Positions 54,599 to 63,915 of a DNA stretch of 64,000 nucleotides are shown in pieces. Source of the DNA: Streptomyces marincola (GTDB lineage Bacteria; Actinomycetota; Actinomycetes; Streptomycetales; Streptomycetaceae); assembly GCF_020410765.1 (NCBI RefSeq), contig NZ_CP084541.1, positions 5,103,001 to 5,167,000 on the forward strand. Reading direction: 5' to 3'. A program made the translations under genes and the position numbers. Below the pieces are notes generated by a model. It saw only the letters and a list, made by a program, of their open reading frames with translations. It had not been told where the DNA came from and did no database searches. Every line of letters starts with the position of its first letter. Within the stretch, counting starts at the first letter, position 1.

Positions 54599-55264
54599 TC
54601 AGGCCCCGGGGACGAGGCCGGCCTCTCGCGCGAGAACGGCGGCCTGGACGCGGCTGCGCAGGCCGAGTTTCCCCAGGACCCGGCTCACGTGCGTCTTCAC
54701 CGTGGCCTCCGCCATGCCGAGGCCCTCGGCGATCTGGGCGTTGGACAGGCCCTCGCCGAGCCGCGCGAGCACTTCGCGTTCGCGCGGGGTGAGTCCGGCG
54801 AGGCGGGCCTCGTCGACGGCCGGCGCGCGGGGCCCCGGCGCGGGGGCGCGGGCGAACTCCGCGAGCAGGCGCCGCGTCACGGCGGGCGCCACGAGCCCTT
54901 CGCCCGCCGCCACGGTCCGCACGGCGGTGAGCAGTTGGGCGGCGTCGCTGTCCTTGAGCAGGAACCCGCCGGCCCCGGCGCGCAGCGCGCCGAAGACGTA
55001 CTCGTCGAAGTCGAACGTCGTCAGCACCAGCACCTCCGCGAGCCCTTCGCCCGTGATGCGGGCGGTGGCCGAGACGCCGTCGAGCCGCGGCATCTGGAGG
55101 TCCATCAGCACGAGGTCGGGGCGCAGTTCGCCGGCGAGGCGGACGGCCTCCGCGCCGTCGGCGGCCTCGCCCACGACCTCGATGTCCTGGGCGCTGCGCA
55201 GGATGAGCACCAGGCCCTGCCGGACGGCCGCCTGGTCCTCGGCCACGAGTACGCGAATGGTCAT
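54599..55264 (-). CDS. LuxR-type (NarL family) response regulator
   Basis: A 221-aa protein. The receiver domain (1-120) has its phosphorylatable Asp in LVLMDLQMPRLDG, with VLTTFDFDEYV and FLLKD. The LuxR helix-turn-helix (about 155-210) reads LTPREREVLARLGEGLSNAQIAEGLG then ATVKTHVSRVLGKLGL. It is coupled to the upstream kinase by a 4-bp ATGA overlap and lies upstream of gvpO on the same strand. Confidence 0.95.
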   Translation of the reverse strand: MTIRVLVAEDQAAVRQGLVLILRSAQDIEVVGEAADGAEAVRLAGELRPDLVLMDLQMPRLDGVSATARITGEGLAEVLVLTTFDFDEYVFGALRAGAGGFLLKDSDAAQLLTAVRTVAAGEGLVAPAVTRRLLAEFARAPAPGPRAPAVDEARLAGLTPREREVLARLGEGLSNAQIAEGLGMAEATVKTHVSRVLGKLGLRSRVQAAVLAREAGLVPGA

Positions 55265-56520
55265 GGCGGTGGTGTCCCTTCCCTCGGCCGGCGCGGCGGC
55301 GTGCCCGGCTGCCCGCCGCCGCGCCGGCCCCGCGGTGGTCTCGAAGGAGGCGGCCCGGCGAGCGGCAGGGCCGCCGTCACGTGCCAGTGGCGGTCCTCGC
55401 GCGGCCCGGCCGCGAAGGTGCCGTGCAGCAGGTCGACGCGTTCGCGCATGCCGAGCAGCCCCGCGCCCGCGCCCGTCGCGCGCGACGCGGTCCTGGCGTG
55501 GTACGGGCTCGTCACGGCGATGCGGAGCGCGTCGGCCGACTGCGTGAGCGTCACGGTGACCTCGCCGGGCGCGGCGTGCTTGACGGCGTTGGCCAGGGAC
55601 TCCTGAACGACGCGGTAGGCCGCGAGCTCGACCGGCGCGGGCGGGCGCGGCGCGTCCCGGGGGCGTTCGTCGCGCAGGGTGAAGTCGAGCCGGCCCGCGC
55701 GTCCCGCGCCGCGGGCGCCGTCGAGCAGCGCGTCGAGGCCGTCGAGACTCGGCGACGCCTCGATGGTCTGCCCGCCGCCTGCCTCGCGCAGCAGCCCGAT
55801 GAGGCCGCGCATCTCGGCGAGGCCCTGGGTGCTGTTCTCCCTGATCACGCCCAGCGCGTCGCGCGTGGCCGCGGGCTCGTCCAGGGACAGCGCCGCGGTG
55901 GAGTGGATCGCGATGGCGGTCAGGTGGTTGGCGACGCGGTCGTGCAGCTCGCGCGCCATCCGGGCGCGTTCCGCCGCGACGGCCTGGGCGCGGTCCTTCT
56001 CGGCGAGCAGGGCGGTCTGCTCGGCGCGCAGCCGCTCGGCCTCCGCGACGTCGCGGTGGTTGCGGACGATCAGCCCGGTCCAGGCGGGCGCCACGGTGGT
56101 GGCGGCGGCCACCGCGCCGAACAGCAGGGCGTCCGGGGTGCGGAACCAGGCCAGCGTGCCGAGGGTGACGGCCACGGAGAAGACCACACTGCCGGGCACC
56201 ACGGCCCGGGTCGGGCGGGCCCGGCCGTAGAGGGCCGCCGCGTACACGAGATCGCTGAACAGCACGATCACCACGAGCAGCCCGCCGCCGAGGAAGTCGA
56301 GGACGAGGCCGGCCGTGCCGAGCAGCAGGGCCGTGCCGGGCGCGTTGCGGCGCAGCAGCTCGGCGCCGCACGTGAGCAGCAGGCCGGCCGCGGCGGCCGG
56401 GCCGTGCAGGACGGAGGCGCTCCACGTGTGGAAGCCGAAGGCGAACGAGGCCAGTCCGCCGACCAGTCCTGCCGCCGCGATCAGCGCGTCGTCGCGGAGG
56501 GGGCGGAGCCGGCTGAGCAT
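55261..56520 (-). CDS. Two-component sensor histidine kinase (DesK/NarX type)
   Basis: A 419-aa membrane kinase. Five or six hydrophobic segments fill residues 10-160. The HisKA_3 dimerisation domain has the phospho-acceptor His in MARELHDRVANHLTAI, and the HATPase domain has the N box VQESLANAVKHA and a G box in GAGLLGMRER. The C-terminal 35 residues are Arg/Pro-rich and disordered. There is no large extracellular sensor, so it probably senses the membrane. Confidence 0.94.
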   Translation of the reverse strand: MLSRLRPLRDDALIAAAGLVGGLASFAFGFHTWSASVLHGPAAAAGLLLTCGAELLRRNAPGTALLLGTAGLVLDFLGGGLLVVIVLFSDLVYAAALYGRARPTRAVVPGSVVFSVAVTLGTLAWFRTPDALLFGAVAAATTVAPAWTGLIVRNHRDVAEAERLRAEQTALLAEKDRAQAVAAERARMARELHDRVANHLTAIAIHSTAALSLDEPAATRDALGVIRENSTQGLAEMRGLIGLLREAGGGQTIEASPSLDGLDALLDGARGAGRAGRLDFTLRDERPRDAPRPPAPVELAAYRVVQESLANAVKHAAPGEVTVTLTQSADALRIAVTSPYHARTASRATGAGAGLLGMRERVDLLHGTFAAGPREDRHWHVTAALPLAGPPPSRPPRGRRGGGQPGTPPRRPREGTPPP

Positions 56521-56709
56521 GCCCCTATCTCAGCACGCCGGGGCGCGCGGTGGGCACCGTCGTCCGGTGTACATCGAACGATGCAGGCCGGTGCCCGCGG
56601 ATCGGCGCGCGGGCCGATGGCGCGGGCCGCGCCGTCCGCCAGTCTTGAGGACGGGACACCGAGGGGGAACCAGGGGAATCCGGGGAAGCCCAGGGGGAGG
56701 AGAACACCG

Positions 56710-57321
56710 TTGATCGTCTCGTTCATCGTCGCCGCCGAGATCGGCTTCTGGCTCGTGCTCGGCGCCGGTCTCGCCGTCCGCTACGCGCTGCGCCGACCGC
56801 GCCTGGGCGGTGCGCTGCTGCTGTGCGTGCCGCTGATCGACGTGCTGCTGCTCACGGCGACGGCCCTGGACCTGCGGCGCGGCGCCGAGCCCTCGGGCGC
56901 GCACGGCCTCGCCGCGCTCTACCTGGGCTTCACCGTGGCCTACGGCCACTACCTCGTCCGCTGGGCGGACGGGCACGCGGCGCATCGTCTCGCCGGTGGG
57001 CCGCGCCCGCCGAAACCGCCGCGGTACGGGACGGCGCGGGCCGTGCACGAGTGGCGGCTGTGGGCGATGACGCTCGTCGCCGCGGCCATCTCGCTCGCGG
57101 TGCTCCAGGGCATGATCTGGGTCGTCGGGGACGCGGAGCGCGACGACCCGCTGCGCGCGTGGCAGGGCACCGCGCTGCGCGCGCTCGGCATCCACGGGCT
57201 CATCGCGCTGAGCTATTCGGTGTGGCGGAAGAAGGCGCCCGAGGGCGAGCCCGCGGCCGGCGGTGCTCCCGGCGAGCGGCCGGGCGCGGCGGGCAGGGAA
57301 CGCGAGTCCGGGCGTTGGTGA
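56710..57321 (+). CDS. Hypothetical membrane protein
   Basis: A 203-aa protein with a TTG start at 56710 preceded by GGGAGGAG. It has about five hydrophobic segments (FIVAAEIGFWLVLGAGLAV; ALLLCVPLIDVLLLTATAL; HGLAALYLGFTVAYGHYLV; AMTLVAAAISLAVLQGMIWVV; ALGIHGLIALSYSVW) and a charged C-terminal tail. It contains the pattern GFTVAYGHYLVRWAD. It is encoded divergently from the histidine kinase. Its function is unknown. Confidence 0.8.
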   Translation: MIVSFIVAAEIGFWLVLGAGLAVRYALRRPRLGGALLLCVPLIDVLLLTATALDLRRGAEPSGAHGLAALYLGFTVAYGHYLVRWADGHAAHRLAGGPRPPKPPRYGTARAVHEWRLWAMTLVAAAISLAVLQGMIWVVGDAERDDPLRAWQGTALRALGIHGLIALSYSVWRKKAPEGEPAAGGAPGERPGAAGRERESGRW

Positions 57322-57365
57322 GCGGGAACGCGGGCCCCGCGCGGTCCCGCGTCGCCAGCGCCCCG

Positions 57366-57938
57366 CTAGCGGTTCTCGCCCGGCACCCAGAGCACGTCGC
57401 CTGTGGCCTTGTTCGCGGTCCGCGCCAGGATGAACAGCAGGTCGGACAGGCGGTTCAGGTAGGTGGCGGTGAGCGGGTTCATCCGGGGGCCGTGCTCGTC
57501 GAGCGCCGCCCACGTGGAACGTTCGGCGCGCCGCACGACGGTGCACGCCTGGTGCAGCAGCGCGGCGCCGGGCGTGCCGCCCGGCAGGATGAAGCTGCGG
57601 AGTTTCGGCAGGTCGGCCAGGAAGCGGTCGCAGTCGGCCTCCAGGCGGTCGATGTAGGACTGCTCGACGCGCAGCGGCGGGTGCTCGGGATCGGGCACCA
57701 CCGGGGTGGCCAGATCGGCCCCGACGTCGAACAGGTCGTTCTGGACCCGGGTCAGCACCGCGCCGACCTCCTCGGGCAGCGCGCCGAGGGCGAGCGCGGT
57801 GCCGATGACCGCGTTGGCCTCGTTGGCGTCGGCGTAGGCAGCGATGCGCAGGTCCGTCTTGGCCGTGCGGCTCATGTCGCCGAGCGCGGTGGTGCCGTCG
57901 TCCCCGGTCCGTGTGTAGATGCGCGTGAGGTTGACCAT
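57366..57938 (-). CDS. Cob(I)alamin adenosyltransferase, PduO type
   Basis: A 190-aa enzyme that transfers the 5'-deoxyadenosyl group of ATP to cob(I)alamin, forming coenzyme B12. The N-terminal ATP motif is YTRTGDDGTTALGD, and the conserved later region is CTVVRRAERSTWAAL with YLNRLSDLLFILAR. It forms a trimer of helical bundles. It is a single gene convergent with the membrane protein gene. Confidence 0.95.
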   Translation of the reverse strand: MVNLTRIYTRTGDDGTTALGDMSRTAKTDLRIAAYADANEANAVIGTALALGALPEEVGAVLTRVQNDLFDVGADLATPVVPDPEHPPLRVEQSYIDRLEADCDRFLADLPKLRSFILPGGTPGAALLHQACTVVRRAERSTWAALDEHGPRMNPLTATYLNRLSDLLFILARTANKATGDVLWVPGENR

Positions 57939-58169
57939 GCGGTGAGCTTAAGGGCCGCCCGCCGGCGCGCGGCCCCCGCGCGTGGGCCGCGGCGCTGACG
58001 GTCCGCCAAACTGGTGCGGGCACACGCCCGTTGAGTCGCGCCGAACGCGGCGCCGCGCGGCCGGTGGGGCGGGAGTCACACCGTGACGCGCGTCTCTTCC
58101 GTTCCCACGGGCGCACCCGTCTCGCTAGGGTCTGGGGTTCCGGCCCGGCACGCATCAAAGGAGATCAAC

Positions 58170-59018
58170 GTGGCCAGGAAGCTCGCCGTCATCGGGGCCG
58201 GCCTCATGGGGTCAGGCATCGCGCAGGTCGCCGCCGTCGCCGGCTGGGACGTCACCCTGCGCGACCTCACCGACGCCGCGCTGTCCAGGGGCCGAGCCGG
58301 CATCGAGTCGTCGCTCGCGAAGTTCACCGCGCGCGGCAGGCTGACGGAGGACGACGCGTCCGCCGCGCTCGCGCGCGTGACGACGACGACCGACCTGGAC
58401 GCCGCCGCCGACGCGGACCTCGTCGTCGAGGCCGTCTTCGAGCAGGTCGAGGTCAAACAGGAGCTGCTGCGGACCCTGGACGGCCTGGTGCGGGACACCG
58501 CGGTGCTGGCCTCCAACACCTCCGCCATCCCCATCACCAAGCTCGCCGCCGCGACCGGCCGCCCGGACCGCGTCGTGGGCACGCACTTCTTCTCCCCGGT
58601 GCCCATGATGTCGCTGTGCGAGCTGGTCAGGGGCCACCGCACCAGCGACGAAACGCTGGCCACGGCACGGGAGTTCGCCGAGTCCGTGGGCAAGACCTGC
58701 ATCGTCGTCGAACGCGACGTCGCCGGCTTCGTCACGACCCGGCTGTTCGCCGCCCTGCTCACGGAGGCGGCGCGCCTGTACGAGGCCGGGGTGGCCAGCG
58801 CCGAGGACATCGACGCCGCCTGCCGGCTCGGGTTCGGGCACGCGATGGGTCCGCTCGCGACCGCCGATCTGACCGGTGTCGACGTGATGCTGCACGCCTC
58901 GCAGAACATCCACGCCGAGACGCAGGACGGGAAGTTCGCGCCGCCGGAACTGATGCGGCGCATGGTCGACGCCGGGGACCTCGGGCGCAAGAGCGGGCAG
59001 GGCTTCCACCGCTACTGA
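58170..59018 (+). CDS. 3-hydroxybutyryl-CoA dehydrogenase
   Basis: A 282-aa NAD(P)-dependent dehydrogenase that interconverts acetoacetyl-CoA and 3-hydroxybutyryl-CoA. The Rossmann motif is VIGAGLMGSGIAQVAA, the active-site region is SNTSAIPITKLAA then GTHFFSPVPMMSLCELV with the catalytic His, and the C-terminal helical domain contains GFGHAMGPLATADLTGVD. GTG 58170 has AAAGGAG 6-7 bp upstream. It may serve fatty-acid or polyhydroxyalkanoate metabolism or the ethylmalonyl-CoA pathway. Confidence 0.94.
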   Translation: MARKLAVIGAGLMGSGIAQVAAVAGWDVTLRDLTDAALSRGRAGIESSLAKFTARGRLTEDDASAALARVTTTTDLDAAADADLVVEAVFEQVEVKQELLRTLDGLVRDTAVLASNTSAIPITKLAAATGRPDRVVGTHFFSPVPMMSLCELVRGHRTSDETLATAREFAESVGKTCIVVERDVAGFVTTRLFAALLTEAARLYEAGVASAEDIDAACRLGFGHAMGPLATADLTGVDVMLHASQNIHAETQDGKFAPPELMRRMVDAGDLGRKSGQGFHRY

Positions 59019-59277
59019 GGGGGGAAGCCGGGCGCGGGGCCGTTCCCGCGCTGCTCAGACCCGGTCGGGAACGGGCCGGCCGCGCCGCGCCGCGAACGGG
59101 CCGGACGGCCGCGCCCGACGGCATCAATCACCTCCACGAGTGATTTCGGTATCGCTTTGAACACAGACAGCAACTCTTGGGTCAGGAAGCTGTCACATTT
59201 ATCAGTCATTGACATTGGTTGACAGCCGTCACGGGCAGCGGTCACCAGCAGCCGTCCCAGGGGAGCGGGGAGCGTAT

Positions 59278-59571
59278 ATGCAGATCGAAGGCGACCATGC
59301 GGAGCTGGTCGTCGGCGGACGCCTGGACGTGCGCAGCGCGGCGGACGCCAGAATGGCGCTGCACCGTGCTGTCGACGCCGGCCAGGGGGACCTGGTGCTC
59401 GACCTTGAGCACCTCGACTCCTGCGACGCCACGGGCCTCGGCGTGATCATGGGCGTGCACCGGCGCGCGGGCCGGTGCGGCCGGCGGCTGGTGCTGCGGG
59501 CCGTTCCGCCGCACGTGCAGCGCGTCCTGGTCGCGACGCGCCTTCACCGCATCCTCACGATTGCCCCGTAA
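59278..59571 (+). CDS. STAS-domain anti-sigma factor antagonist
   Basis: A 97-aa single STAS domain. The usual phosphorylation loop reads LDSCDATGLGVIMG, where a Thr replaces the common Ser, and the rest is typical (GRLDVRSAADARMALHRAV). ATG 59278 follows GGGGAG. No RsbW-type kinase is encoded nearby. Two TTGACA hexamers (59209-59214 and 59219-59224) lie in the relatively AT-rich 259-bp upstream region, which holds no other gene. Confidence 0.88.
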   Translation: MQIEGDHAELVVGGRLDVRSAADARMALHRAVDAGQGDLVLDLEHLDSCDATGLGVIMGVHRRAGRCGRRLVLRAVPPHVQRVLVATRLHRILTIAP

Positions 59572-59686
59572 TTCCCGGATTATTCCGACGTGTTGCGCGA
59601 CACCGGTCACGAGGCGCACGAGTCTCGACGGTAGCGTGGGCCCCCACAGGCCGCCTGGCCGCCCCGCTTCCGAAAAGACACTGACC

Positions 59687-61993
59687 ATGGACCTCACTCA
59701 CCCCGCAGGGGGCGCGGACGACGGACCCGTCAGGGCCGTGGAGCTGGTCACGGGTGACTTTCTGCTCACCATCAATCCCGTGGACGGCAGCGGCATCGAG
59801 TCCTGCCCGCCCGGACGCCGCCCCATCGTGCCCCGCCGCGGCCCCGCCGGCGCCTCGCCCCAGCCGCCCTCGCCCACGGCCCTGCTCGAACGTGACGAGG
59901 ACCGGCAGCGCCTGCGCCGCATGCTCGCCCGCGGCGGCTCTGTGCACCTCGCGGGCGCTCCCGGCAGCGGGCGCACCGCGTTGCTCGACGCCGTGGCACG
60001 CGACTGCGCCGACCTCGCCCCCGACGGGGTCATCCACCTCAGCGGCCGGGGCCGCACGCCCACCGACCTGCGGCACGCGATGTACGCGGCCGTGCACCAC
60101 ACACCGGCCCACCGGCCGGGGCCGACCGAACTGGCCGCCGCGCTGCGGCAGATCGGGGCGATCGTCGTCATCGACGACATCGCGTTCGGCGGTGCGGCGC
60201 TCGACGACCTGTTCGACGCCACACCCGAGTGCGCGTTCCTGATCACCGCGGACGCCGACGTGCCGCTCTCCGTGGCCGAAGGGCGCCTTGAGGCGTTCGA
60301 GCCGGACGGCCTCAGCCGCACCGCGTCCCTCGAACTGCTCGAACTCGCCATCGGCCGCCCCCTCGACGAGACCGAGACCGACTGGGCCGCGGACCTGTGG
60401 TTCGAAACGGAGGGCCTGCCGCTGCGCTTCACGCAGGCCGCGGGACTGCTGCGGCACCGCGAGCCGGGAGCCGCCGCCCCGCTGCCCGACGCCGCGACCC
60501 TCACCGCCACCCTCGTGCGCGCCCTGCCCGAGGGCGCGCGGGAGATCCTGCGCTACGCCGTCGCCCTGGGCGGCGACGTGCCAGGACCCGAGCGGCTGCC
60601 CGCGCTCACCGGCTACCCGGCCGCCGCGGACGACCACGCCGCCCTCGTCGCGGCCGGGCTCCTCACCGAGGCGGGCGCGGGGCACCGCCTGGCCCCCGGC
60701 ACCCTTCCCGAACTGCTCGCGGCCGGCTTCGGCGAGGGGTCGGCCGACCGGCTGCTCGCCCTGGCCCAGCACTACACCTGGTGGCTCGGCGGCGCCGAAC
60801 TCGCCACCGCGGCCGTCACGGCCGAGACGGAACCGCTGCTCACCGCGATCGACCTGGCCAGGCGCGCGGGACACGACGCGGCGGTCGCCGCGCTGGCCCG
60901 CGCCGCCGCCCCCCGGCTGGCCGCCGGGCTGCGCTGGAGCGCGTGGGAACGGGCGCTCGACGCCGGTCTTGAGGCGGCGGGGACGGCGGGGGAGGAGGCG
61001 CAGCAGGCGTACTTCCGGCACGAGCGCGGCGTTCTGGCCATCACGCAGGGCCAGCTCGACCGGGCCCGTACCGAGCTGACCGCCTCGACCGCGCTGCGCG
61101 ACAGCCTCGGCGACGTGAGCGGCGCCGTCGCGGGCCGCCGCGCCCTGGCCCTCGTCGAGGACATCGGCTCAGGCCGCGCCGCGACCCCGGCCGACGGCGT
61201 GCCCACCGTGGGCCTGCCGGCGGGCCTGCTGACCGCCGCCGCGGCGGCCACCACGGCCCGGCTCCCCGCCGCGTCCGCGACGCCGCCGGCCGGTACCGAG
61301 GCCGCGACGCAGGCGATACCCCGGCACGCGTCGGCCGCTGGTCCCGCGCCGCGCGCCACGGCGGCGGCCCGCCGCCGCAACGCCGTCGTCGCCGCGGCCG
61401 GGACCGTGCTGCTCGCGGTGCTCGGCACGGTCGTGGCGTTCGGCCTCACGGGCGGTTCTGACGACCCCGAGCCGGACGACGGGCGCAACACCGCGCCCGC
61501 GGGCGTCGAGGACGAGGCCACGACCGAGGACGAGACCACACCGGCGGAGGAGCGGGAACGCACCGAGCCCGAGGCCGATGAGAGCCCGGCGGCGCCGCCG
61601 AGCGCGCCGGAGACCACCCCGGAGGACGAGGCCACCACCGAGGAGCCGGAGCGGGAGCCGGACTCAGGTGCGACGGAGGAGACCACGCCCGACGCCCCGG
61701 AGACGCCGGGCGGCCCCGGCACCCCGACCGAGGAGCCGACCACGCCGCCGGTGACGCAGGAGCCGCCGCCGGACACCGAGGAGCCGCCACCGCCGACGAC
61801 GGAGGAGCCCCCGCCGCCGACCACGCCGCCGGGCGAGGACGACGGCGGCGGGGGCGGCGCCCCTGGCGGCGGGGGCGAGGACGACGAGGGCGGCACCAAC
61901 GTCGGTGCGCCCCCCACCTCCACGGGCGACCCGACGGCCACCGGCGACCCCACGGCGACCGCGTCCGAGTCCCCGGGCGGGCCGGTCGTCTGA
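59687..61993 (+). CDS. Membrane-anchored NB-ARC-like NTPase with Thr/Pro/Glu-rich outer tail
   Basis: A 768-aa protein. After a short leader (1-65) a P-loop ATPase domain follows, with Walker A AGAPGSGRTALL (about residues 88-99), the Walker B-like IVVIDDIAF and sensor region CAFLITADAD. A winged-helix-like and helical-repeat part extends to about 500. A single membrane helix (about 570-592, AVVAAAGTVLLAVLGTVVAFGL) precedes an extracytoplasmic tail of about 175 residues, rich in Glu, Thr and Pro, then poly-Gly. The ATPase is thus cytoplasmic with a disordered wall-spanning tail. In Streptomyces it regularly lies between the STAS gene and nucS. The function is unknown. Confidence 0.87.
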   Translation: MDLTHPAGGADDGPVRAVELVTGDFLLTINPVDGSGIESCPPGRRPIVPRRGPAGASPQPPSPTALLERDEDRQRLRRMLARGGSVHLAGAPGSGRTALLDAVARDCADLAPDGVIHLSGRGRTPTDLRHAMYAAVHHTPAHRPGPTELAAALRQIGAIVVIDDIAFGGAALDDLFDATPECAFLITADADVPLSVAEGRLEAFEPDGLSRTASLELLELAIGRPLDETETDWAADLWFETEGLPLRFTQAAGLLRHREPGAAAPLPDAATLTATLVRALPEGAREILRYAVALGGDVPGPERLPALTGYPAAADDHAALVAAGLLTEAGAGHRLAPGTLPELLAAGFGEGSADRLLALAQHYTWWLGGAELATAAVTAETEPLLTAIDLARRAGHDAAVAALARAAAPRLAAGLRWSAWERALDAGLEAAGTAGEEAQQAYFRHERGVLAITQGQLDRARTELTASTALRDSLGDVSGAVAGRRALALVEDIGSGRAATPADGVPTVGLPAGLLTAAAAATTARLPAASATPPAGTEAATQAIPRHASAAGPAPRATAAARRRNAVVAAAGTVLLAVLGTVVAFGLTGGSDDPEPDDGRNTAPAGVEDEATTEDETTPAEERERTEPEADESPAAPPSAPETTPEDEATTEEPEREPDSGATEETTPDAPETPGGPGTPTEEPTTPPVTQEPPPDTEEPPPPTTEEPPPPTTPPGEDDGGGGGAPGGGGEDDEGGTNVGAPPTSTGDPTATGDPTATASESPGGPVV

Positions 61994-62205
61994 ACGAGTC
62001 GCGCCCCGCCCCCGGCCCGCCCGCACCAGGCGGGCCGGGGGCGGGGCCGTGCCGGCACGGCATGCGCCGACGGAGTCACCGCCCGCGTCGCGGCCTCAAC
62101 GCACCGCCGCGCGCGGCCCGTTGGGGCGCCGGTCTTGCGGGCGAGGCGTTCTGCTGTCGGCCGATACGGCTGCGCCTCCGCCCGCGCGGGCGGCAGGATC
62201 ATCCC

Positions 62206-62901
62206 ATGCGGCCGACCTTCGTTCTCCTGCACAGTCCGTCCGTGGGCCCCTCGACGTGGCGCCCCGCGGCCCGGCACCTGGCGGCGGCGGGGCACCGGGT
62301 GCGGGTGCCGTCCCTGCTGCGCGCGGGTGCCGGAACGCCCCCCTTCTGGCCGCGGGTGGTGGAGGCCGTCCGCGACGATCTGCGGCAGGTCCCGGCCGCC
62401 AGCCCCGTCACGTTGGTGGCGCACAGCAACGCGGGCCTGCTCCTCCCGGTAATCCGCGCGGGCCTCGACCATCCGCCGGGCGGCGCGGTCTTCGTCGATG
62501 CCGCGCTGCCGGCCCGGACCGGCTCCAGCCCGGTCGCCCCACCCGAGGTGCTGGAGTTCCTGCGCCCGATGGCGGTGGACGGCAGGCTGCCCCGCTGGAC
62601 CGATTGGTGGGACGAGGCGGACATCGCGCCCATGTTCCCCGACCCGGAGGTGCGCCGTACGGTCGTCGAGGAGCAGCCGACCCTGCCGCTGGCCTACTAC
62701 GAACAGCACATCCCGGTGCCCGGAGGCTGGGACGGCCACCCCTGCTCCTACCTGCTGTTCAGCCCCCCGTACGGCGGCCTCGCCGCCGAGGCCCGCGCAC
62801 GCGGCTGGCGCGTGGCGCACCTGCCCGGCACGCACCTCCACCAGCTCGTCGACCCCGCCGGAACGGCCCGGCACCTCGCCGACCTGGCCTCCGCCCGGTG
62901 A
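62206..62901 (+). CDS. Alpha/beta hydrolase
   Basis: A 231-aa serine hydrolase fold. It starts FVLLHSPSVGPSTWRPAARHLAAAGHRVRVPSLL with the oxyanion region HSPSVG. The nucleophile elbow reads VAHSNAG, with the first Gly of GxSxG replaced by His, and a late His lies in LPGTHLHQLVDP. No signal peptide is visible. ATG 62206 lacks a clear ribosome binding site, and CAGGAT 6 bp upstream could serve a leaderless transcript. The substrate is unknown. It is convergent with nucS. Confidence 0.88.
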   Translation: MRPTFVLLHSPSVGPSTWRPAARHLAAAGHRVRVPSLLRAGAGTPPFWPRVVEAVRDDLRQVPAASPVTLVAHSNAGLLLPVIRAGLDHPPGGAVFVDAALPARTGSSPVAPPEVLEFLRPMAVDGRLPRWTDWWDEADIAPMFPDPEVRRTVVEEQPTLPLAYYEQHIPVPGGWDGHPCSYLLFSPPYGGLAAEARARGWRVAHLPGTHLHQLVDPAGTARHLADLASAR

Positions 62902-62919
62902 GCCCCCGCGGCACCCGCC

Positions 62920-63594
62920 CTAGAACAGCCGCAGCTTGTCGTCCTCGACGCCGCGCAGCGCGTCGTAGTCGAGGGTCACGCACCGGATGCCGCGGTCCGT
63001 CGCCAGCGTGCGGGCCTGCGGCTTGATCTCCTGCGCCGCGAACACCCCCTGCACGGGCGCGAGCAGCGGGTCGCGGTTGAGGAGTTCGAGGTAGCGGGTC
63101 AACTGCTCGACGCCGTCGATCTCCCCGCGCCGCTTGATCTCCACCGCGACCGTTCCGCCCTCCGCGTCCCGGCCCAGGATGTCCACGGGCCCGATCGCCG
63201 TGGGGTACTCGCGCCTGATCAGCGACCAGCCGTCGCCGAGGGTGTCCATGCGGTCCGCGAGCAGTTCCTGAAGGTGCGCCTCGACGCCGTCCTTGATCAG
63301 CCCGGGGTCCACGCCCAGCTCGTGCGAGGAGTCGTGCAGGACCTCGGCCATCGTGATGATCAGCTTCTCGCCGCCCTTGTTCTGCACGGTCCACACCCGG
63401 GCGCCGTCCTCGTTCTCGGCCTCCTTGAGCGTGCACGGCGGCGACATCCAGTTCAGGGGCTTGTAGGCCCGGTCGTCCGCGTGGATCGAGACGGACTGGT
63501 CGGCCTTGACGAGGATCAGCCGGGGCGCCAGGGGGAGATGGGCGGTGAGCCGGCCGGCGTAGTCGACCGAGCAGCGGGCGATGACGAGACGCAT
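62920..63594 (-). CDS. nucS: Mismatch-specific endonuclease NucS/EndoMS
   Basis: A 224-aa protein beginning MRLVIARCSVDYAGRL. The N-terminal dimerisation/DNA-binding half is followed by the RecB-like nuclease motif GPVDILGRD ... VAVEIKRRGEIDGVEQLTRYLELLNRD, where D, E and K form the catalytic set. NucS provides the non-canonical mismatch repair of actinobacteria and archaea that lack MutS/MutL. The tail EDDKLRLF matches the clamp-interaction type ending (short motif with Leu-Phe). It is convergent with the alpha/beta hydrolase gene. Confidence 0.96.
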   Translation of the reverse strand: MRLVIARCSVDYAGRLTAHLPLAPRLILVKADQSVSIHADDRAYKPLNWMSPPCTLKEAENEDGARVWTVQNKGGEKLIITMAEVLHDSSHELGVDPGLIKDGVEAHLQELLADRMDTLGDGWSLIRREYPTAIGPVDILGRDAEGGTVAVEIKRRGEIDGVEQLTRYLELLNRDPLLAPVQGVFAAQEIKPQARTLATDRGIRCVTLDYDALRGVEDDKLRLF

Positions 63595-63721
63595 GGGCCC
63601 ACCCTAGTGCGACGCCCGCGGGCCCCCGACCGGCCGGTCCCCACCGAGCGGACGTGCGGCCGGAGCCGGCGACGGCGGTGCCTCGCGGTGTGCCGTGCCA
63701 GGACACCGGGGAGCGGAGGCC

Positions 63722-63904
63722 TCACTCGTCCGAGAGGAGATAGTCCAGCCCCTCGACGGTGTGCCACACCATGAGCTGGTCCATGGTCACCGCGTACACG
63801 GCGGCCCGGTCGCGCAGCTGCTCGTAGGTCAGTCCGGCCCGCCGCAGCAGTGCCTCGCGGTGTGCGAGAGCTTCCGCGCGGGACAGGTGGATCACCGTCG
63901 GCAT
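63722..63904 (-). CDS. Small hypothetical protein
   Basis: A 60-aa helical protein (MPTVIHLSRAEALAHREALL ... LTYEQLRDRAAVYAVTMDQLMVWHTVEGLDYLL). ATG 63904 is used; GTG 63919 would overlap an upstream stop codon (GTGA) and is equally possible. The charged helix pair recalls small regulatory or antitoxin-like proteins, but I recognise no family. It lies upstream of nucS on the same strand, with a 127-bp gap. Confidence 0.65.
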   Translation of the reverse strand: MPTVIHLSRAEALAHREALLRRAGLTYEQLRDRAAVYAVTMDQLMVWHTVEGLDYLLSDE

Positions 63905-63915
63905 CGTGCGGCCCG

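Noticed and set aside
59140..59277. Small RNA or promoter with consensus -35/-10 upstream of the STAS gene
   Set aside because: Two TTGACA hexamers exist, but no acceptable -10 at 16-18 bp from either, and no clear hairpin-terminator pair.
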